14,713 nucleotides of DNA from GWF2-50-93 sp041666985. GTDB lineage: Bacteria; Verrucomicrobiota; Lentisphaeria; Victivallales; GWF2-50-93. The stretch is from the NCBI GenBank assembly GCA_041666985.1, contig JBAYFV010000048.1, positions 1 through 14,713 on the forward strand, read 5' to 3'. The position numbers and the translations under genes are program-made. Below are positions 13,574-14,713 of this stretch, piece after piece (the stretch's first letter is position 1; every line of letters starts with the position of its first letter). Below the pieces are notes generated by a model that saw nothing but the letters and a program-made list of their open reading frames with translations, was not told where the DNA came from and made no database searches.

Positions 13574-14213
13574 GATTTATTTCCTCCACTGCCTCTTTAT
13601 GGCAAATCCAAACTTTAATTCCGATTTTTCCAGCTGTAGTGTTCGCCTCGGCAAAACCATAGTCAATATTTGCGCGAAGCGTATGCAGGGGAACTTTCCC
13701 TTCCTTGTACTGTTCAGTACGGGCAAGTTCCGCTCCTCCAAGTCGGCCGGAGCACTGCACCTTGACGCCGAGCGCGCCGAGATCCATAGCTGTCTGAATT
13801 GCTTTTTTCATAGCCCGCTTGAAGCCTATTCTGCGTACAAGCTGAGCTGCTATGCTTTCAGAAACAAGCTGGGCGTTAAGTTCAGCATTCTGAATTTCCT
13901 TGACGTCCACGATAATGTCCCTTGAAACAACAAGCCGCGATACAGATGACCTGAGGTTTTCCAGGTCTGCGCCCTTCGGTCCGATAAGAAGTCCTGGACG
14001 CGCTGTGTATATGATAATCCGTATTCTGTTCGCGGATCTTTCTATCATGATTCTTGCAATTGCCGCGTTGTAATATTTCCCTTTGATGAATTCTCTGATT
14101 TTCAGATCTTCATGAAGCCAGTTCCCGAAATTGGCTTTTTTGGTAAACCATCGGGAATCCCAGTTCTTATTTACTGTTACCCTGAATCCTATTGGATTTA
14201 CTTTCTGCCCCAC
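13524..14213 (-). CDS. rpsC: 30S ribosomal protein S3
   Basis: S3 lines the mRNA entry tunnel of the 30S subunit and contributes to its helicase activity. The 229-residue product starts MGQKVNPIGFRVTVNKNWDS, has a KH domain with the RNA-binding loop LLIGPKGADLENLR, and the C-terminal domain with AKVQCSGRLGGAELAR-like residues (VKVQCSGRLGGAELARTE) and HTLRANIDYGFAEANTTAGK. The start codon is GTG, with AGGA 8 bases upstream; the exact family N-terminus supports it. The lysine/alanine-rich tail overlaps the start of rplP by 50 bases, more than is usual in this operon. Confidence 0.96.
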   Translation of the reverse strand: MGQKVNPIGFRVTVNKNWDSRWFTKKANFGNWLHEDLKIREFIKGKYYNAAIARIMIERSANRIRIIIYTARPGLLIGPKGADLENLRSSVSRLVVSRDIIVDVKEIQNAELNAQLVSESIAAQLVRRIGFKRAMKKAIQTAMDLGALGVKVQCSGRLGGAELARTEQYKEGKVPLHTLRANIDYGFAEANTTAGKIGIKVWICHKEAVEEINHAVDAKKSKAQKNTAR

Positions 14214-14229
14214 CTTGAACTTCCTTTCC

Positions 14230-14568
14230 TTAGACTTTTTCGTCAGTAAGCACTATTGTAAAGTGACTTGTGCGTTTGCGTATGCGTCCAGCCATTCCTC
14301 TAGCTTTTGCGCGGTATCTCTTGAACATTGGTCCAGGGCATACTGTCGCAGTTTTTATAAAAAGGCTTTCACGTTTGAGACTGAGATTGTTTTCGGCGTT
14401 TGCTATTGCCGAGCGGAGTGTTTTCGCAAGTATTGCTCCGGATTTTCTTGGGACAAGGTCAAGCATGATCAGCGCCTCCACGGCGGTCTTTCCCTTCAGA
14501 AGATGTGCAACATCGTTCCCTTTCGACGGGGACACTCTCGAATATTTTGTTATCGCATGTATTTCCAT
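14230..14568 (-). CDS. rplV: 50S ribosomal protein L22
   Basis: L22 reaches into the peptide exit tunnel with a long beta hairpin and is a site of macrolide resistance changes. The 112-residue product starts MEIHAITKYSRVSPSKG and has family features ALIMLDLVPRKSGAILAKTL and FIKTATVCPGPMFKRYRAKA, then ARGMAGRIRKRTSHFTIVL, the hairpin and terminal strand. I chose the ATG at 14568 from the family N-terminus; an in-frame start at 14607 adds unrelated residues. AGGA lies about 16 bases before the chosen ATG, rather far. It is the first ribosomal gene of the run: the usual upstream rpsS is not present. Confidence 0.96.
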   Translation of the reverse strand: MEIHAITKYSRVSPSKGNDVAHLLKGKTAVEALIMLDLVPRKSGAILAKTLRSAIANAENNLSLKRESLFIKTATVCPGPMFKRYRAKARGMAGRIRKRTSHFTIVLTDEKV

Positions 14569-14623
14569 TTTATGGTCGTGGCTTTCCTGTTTATTTATTA
14601 AACACAATTATTTAAAACAAATT

Positions 14624-14713
14624 CTATTTGTCGCCGGCTGACACCGGCATCCCCGGAGCAAGTGAGGCGAAGTCTCCTTCGAGAACCATTGCCGCGCATA
14701 TGAACGGTCTTGC
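14624..14713 (-). CDS. 3' end of an unrecognised reading frame (partial)
   Basis: A minus-strand frame is open from the window edge to a TAG at 14624-14626, giving the last 29 residues: ARPFICAAMVLEGDFASLAP, then GMPVSAGDK. I do not recognise it. It does not resemble the C-terminus of S19 (rpsS), L2 or L23, the proteins normally encoded upstream of rplV. Base choice at third codon positions looks coding-like, and none of the other frames is better. It ends 55 bases before rplV in AT-rich DNA. With so little sequence, it could also be non-coding. Confidence 0.35.
   Translation of the reverse strand, partial: ARPFICAAMVLEGDFASLAPGMPVSAGDK

Noticed and set aside
1..14713. CRISPR array, insertion sequence or prophage
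   Set aside because: No regularly spaced direct repeats, transposase, integrase or phage structural motifs were seen on either strand.

Overview
The window holds a bacterial chromosomal segment with two blocks of genes that read toward each other, separated by a short accessory-looking stretch. The left block (1-5168, + strand) is a compact five-gene run: a membrane-anchored LysM/YkuD protein, accA (carboxyltransferase alpha subunit of acetyl-CoA carboxylase), a short ArgA-like N-acetyltransferase, a 639-residue fusion of a gamma-glutamylcyclotransferase-like domain with a possible amidoligase-like domain, and murI (glutamate racemase). Gaps are 1-10 bases, so this is probably one transcript. 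Its products centre on glutamate chemistry and envelope building.

The middle (5169-7419) holds small and regulatory items. On the minus strand are a 50-residue four-cysteine protein and a 135-residue protein resembling the bacterial eRF1-domain-3-like (baeRF) group. On the plus strand are tRNA-Lys(CTT) with its own likely promoter, then a small HTH regulator followed by an 87-residue unknown protein. Two intergenic stretches longer than 300 bases carry most of the unexplained structure: a long dyad touching the -35 box upstream of the tRNA, a G-quadruplex-capable tract, and a compound inverted repeat built from two matching hairpins.

The right block (7420-14568, minus strand) is the lower S10 operon plus the spc operon, read from right to left: rplV, rpsC, rplP, rpmC, rpsQ, rplN, rplX, rplE, rpsN, rpsH, rplF, rplR, rpsE, rplO, secY. 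All 15 genes look intact. Three departures from the textbook order stand out. There is no rpmD (L30) between rpsE and rplO. There is no rpsS (S19) before rplV, where the end of an unrecognised reading frame sits instead. The run stops at secY, with no map/infA/rpmJ/rpsM after it.

The organism is a bacterium of middling GC. Lack of L30, the zinc-type S14, the SecY sequence and the planctomycete/deltaproteobacterial flavour of the small proteins fit a member of the PVC group (possibly Lentisphaerota or a relative). This is an inference from memory of these families, not a measured placement. No prophage, insertion sequence or CRISPR array is visible. The best candidates for something undescribed are the cyclotransferase/amidoligase-like fusion, the YkuD protein with serine in place of the catalytic cysteine, and the four-cysteine/baeRF-like pair.
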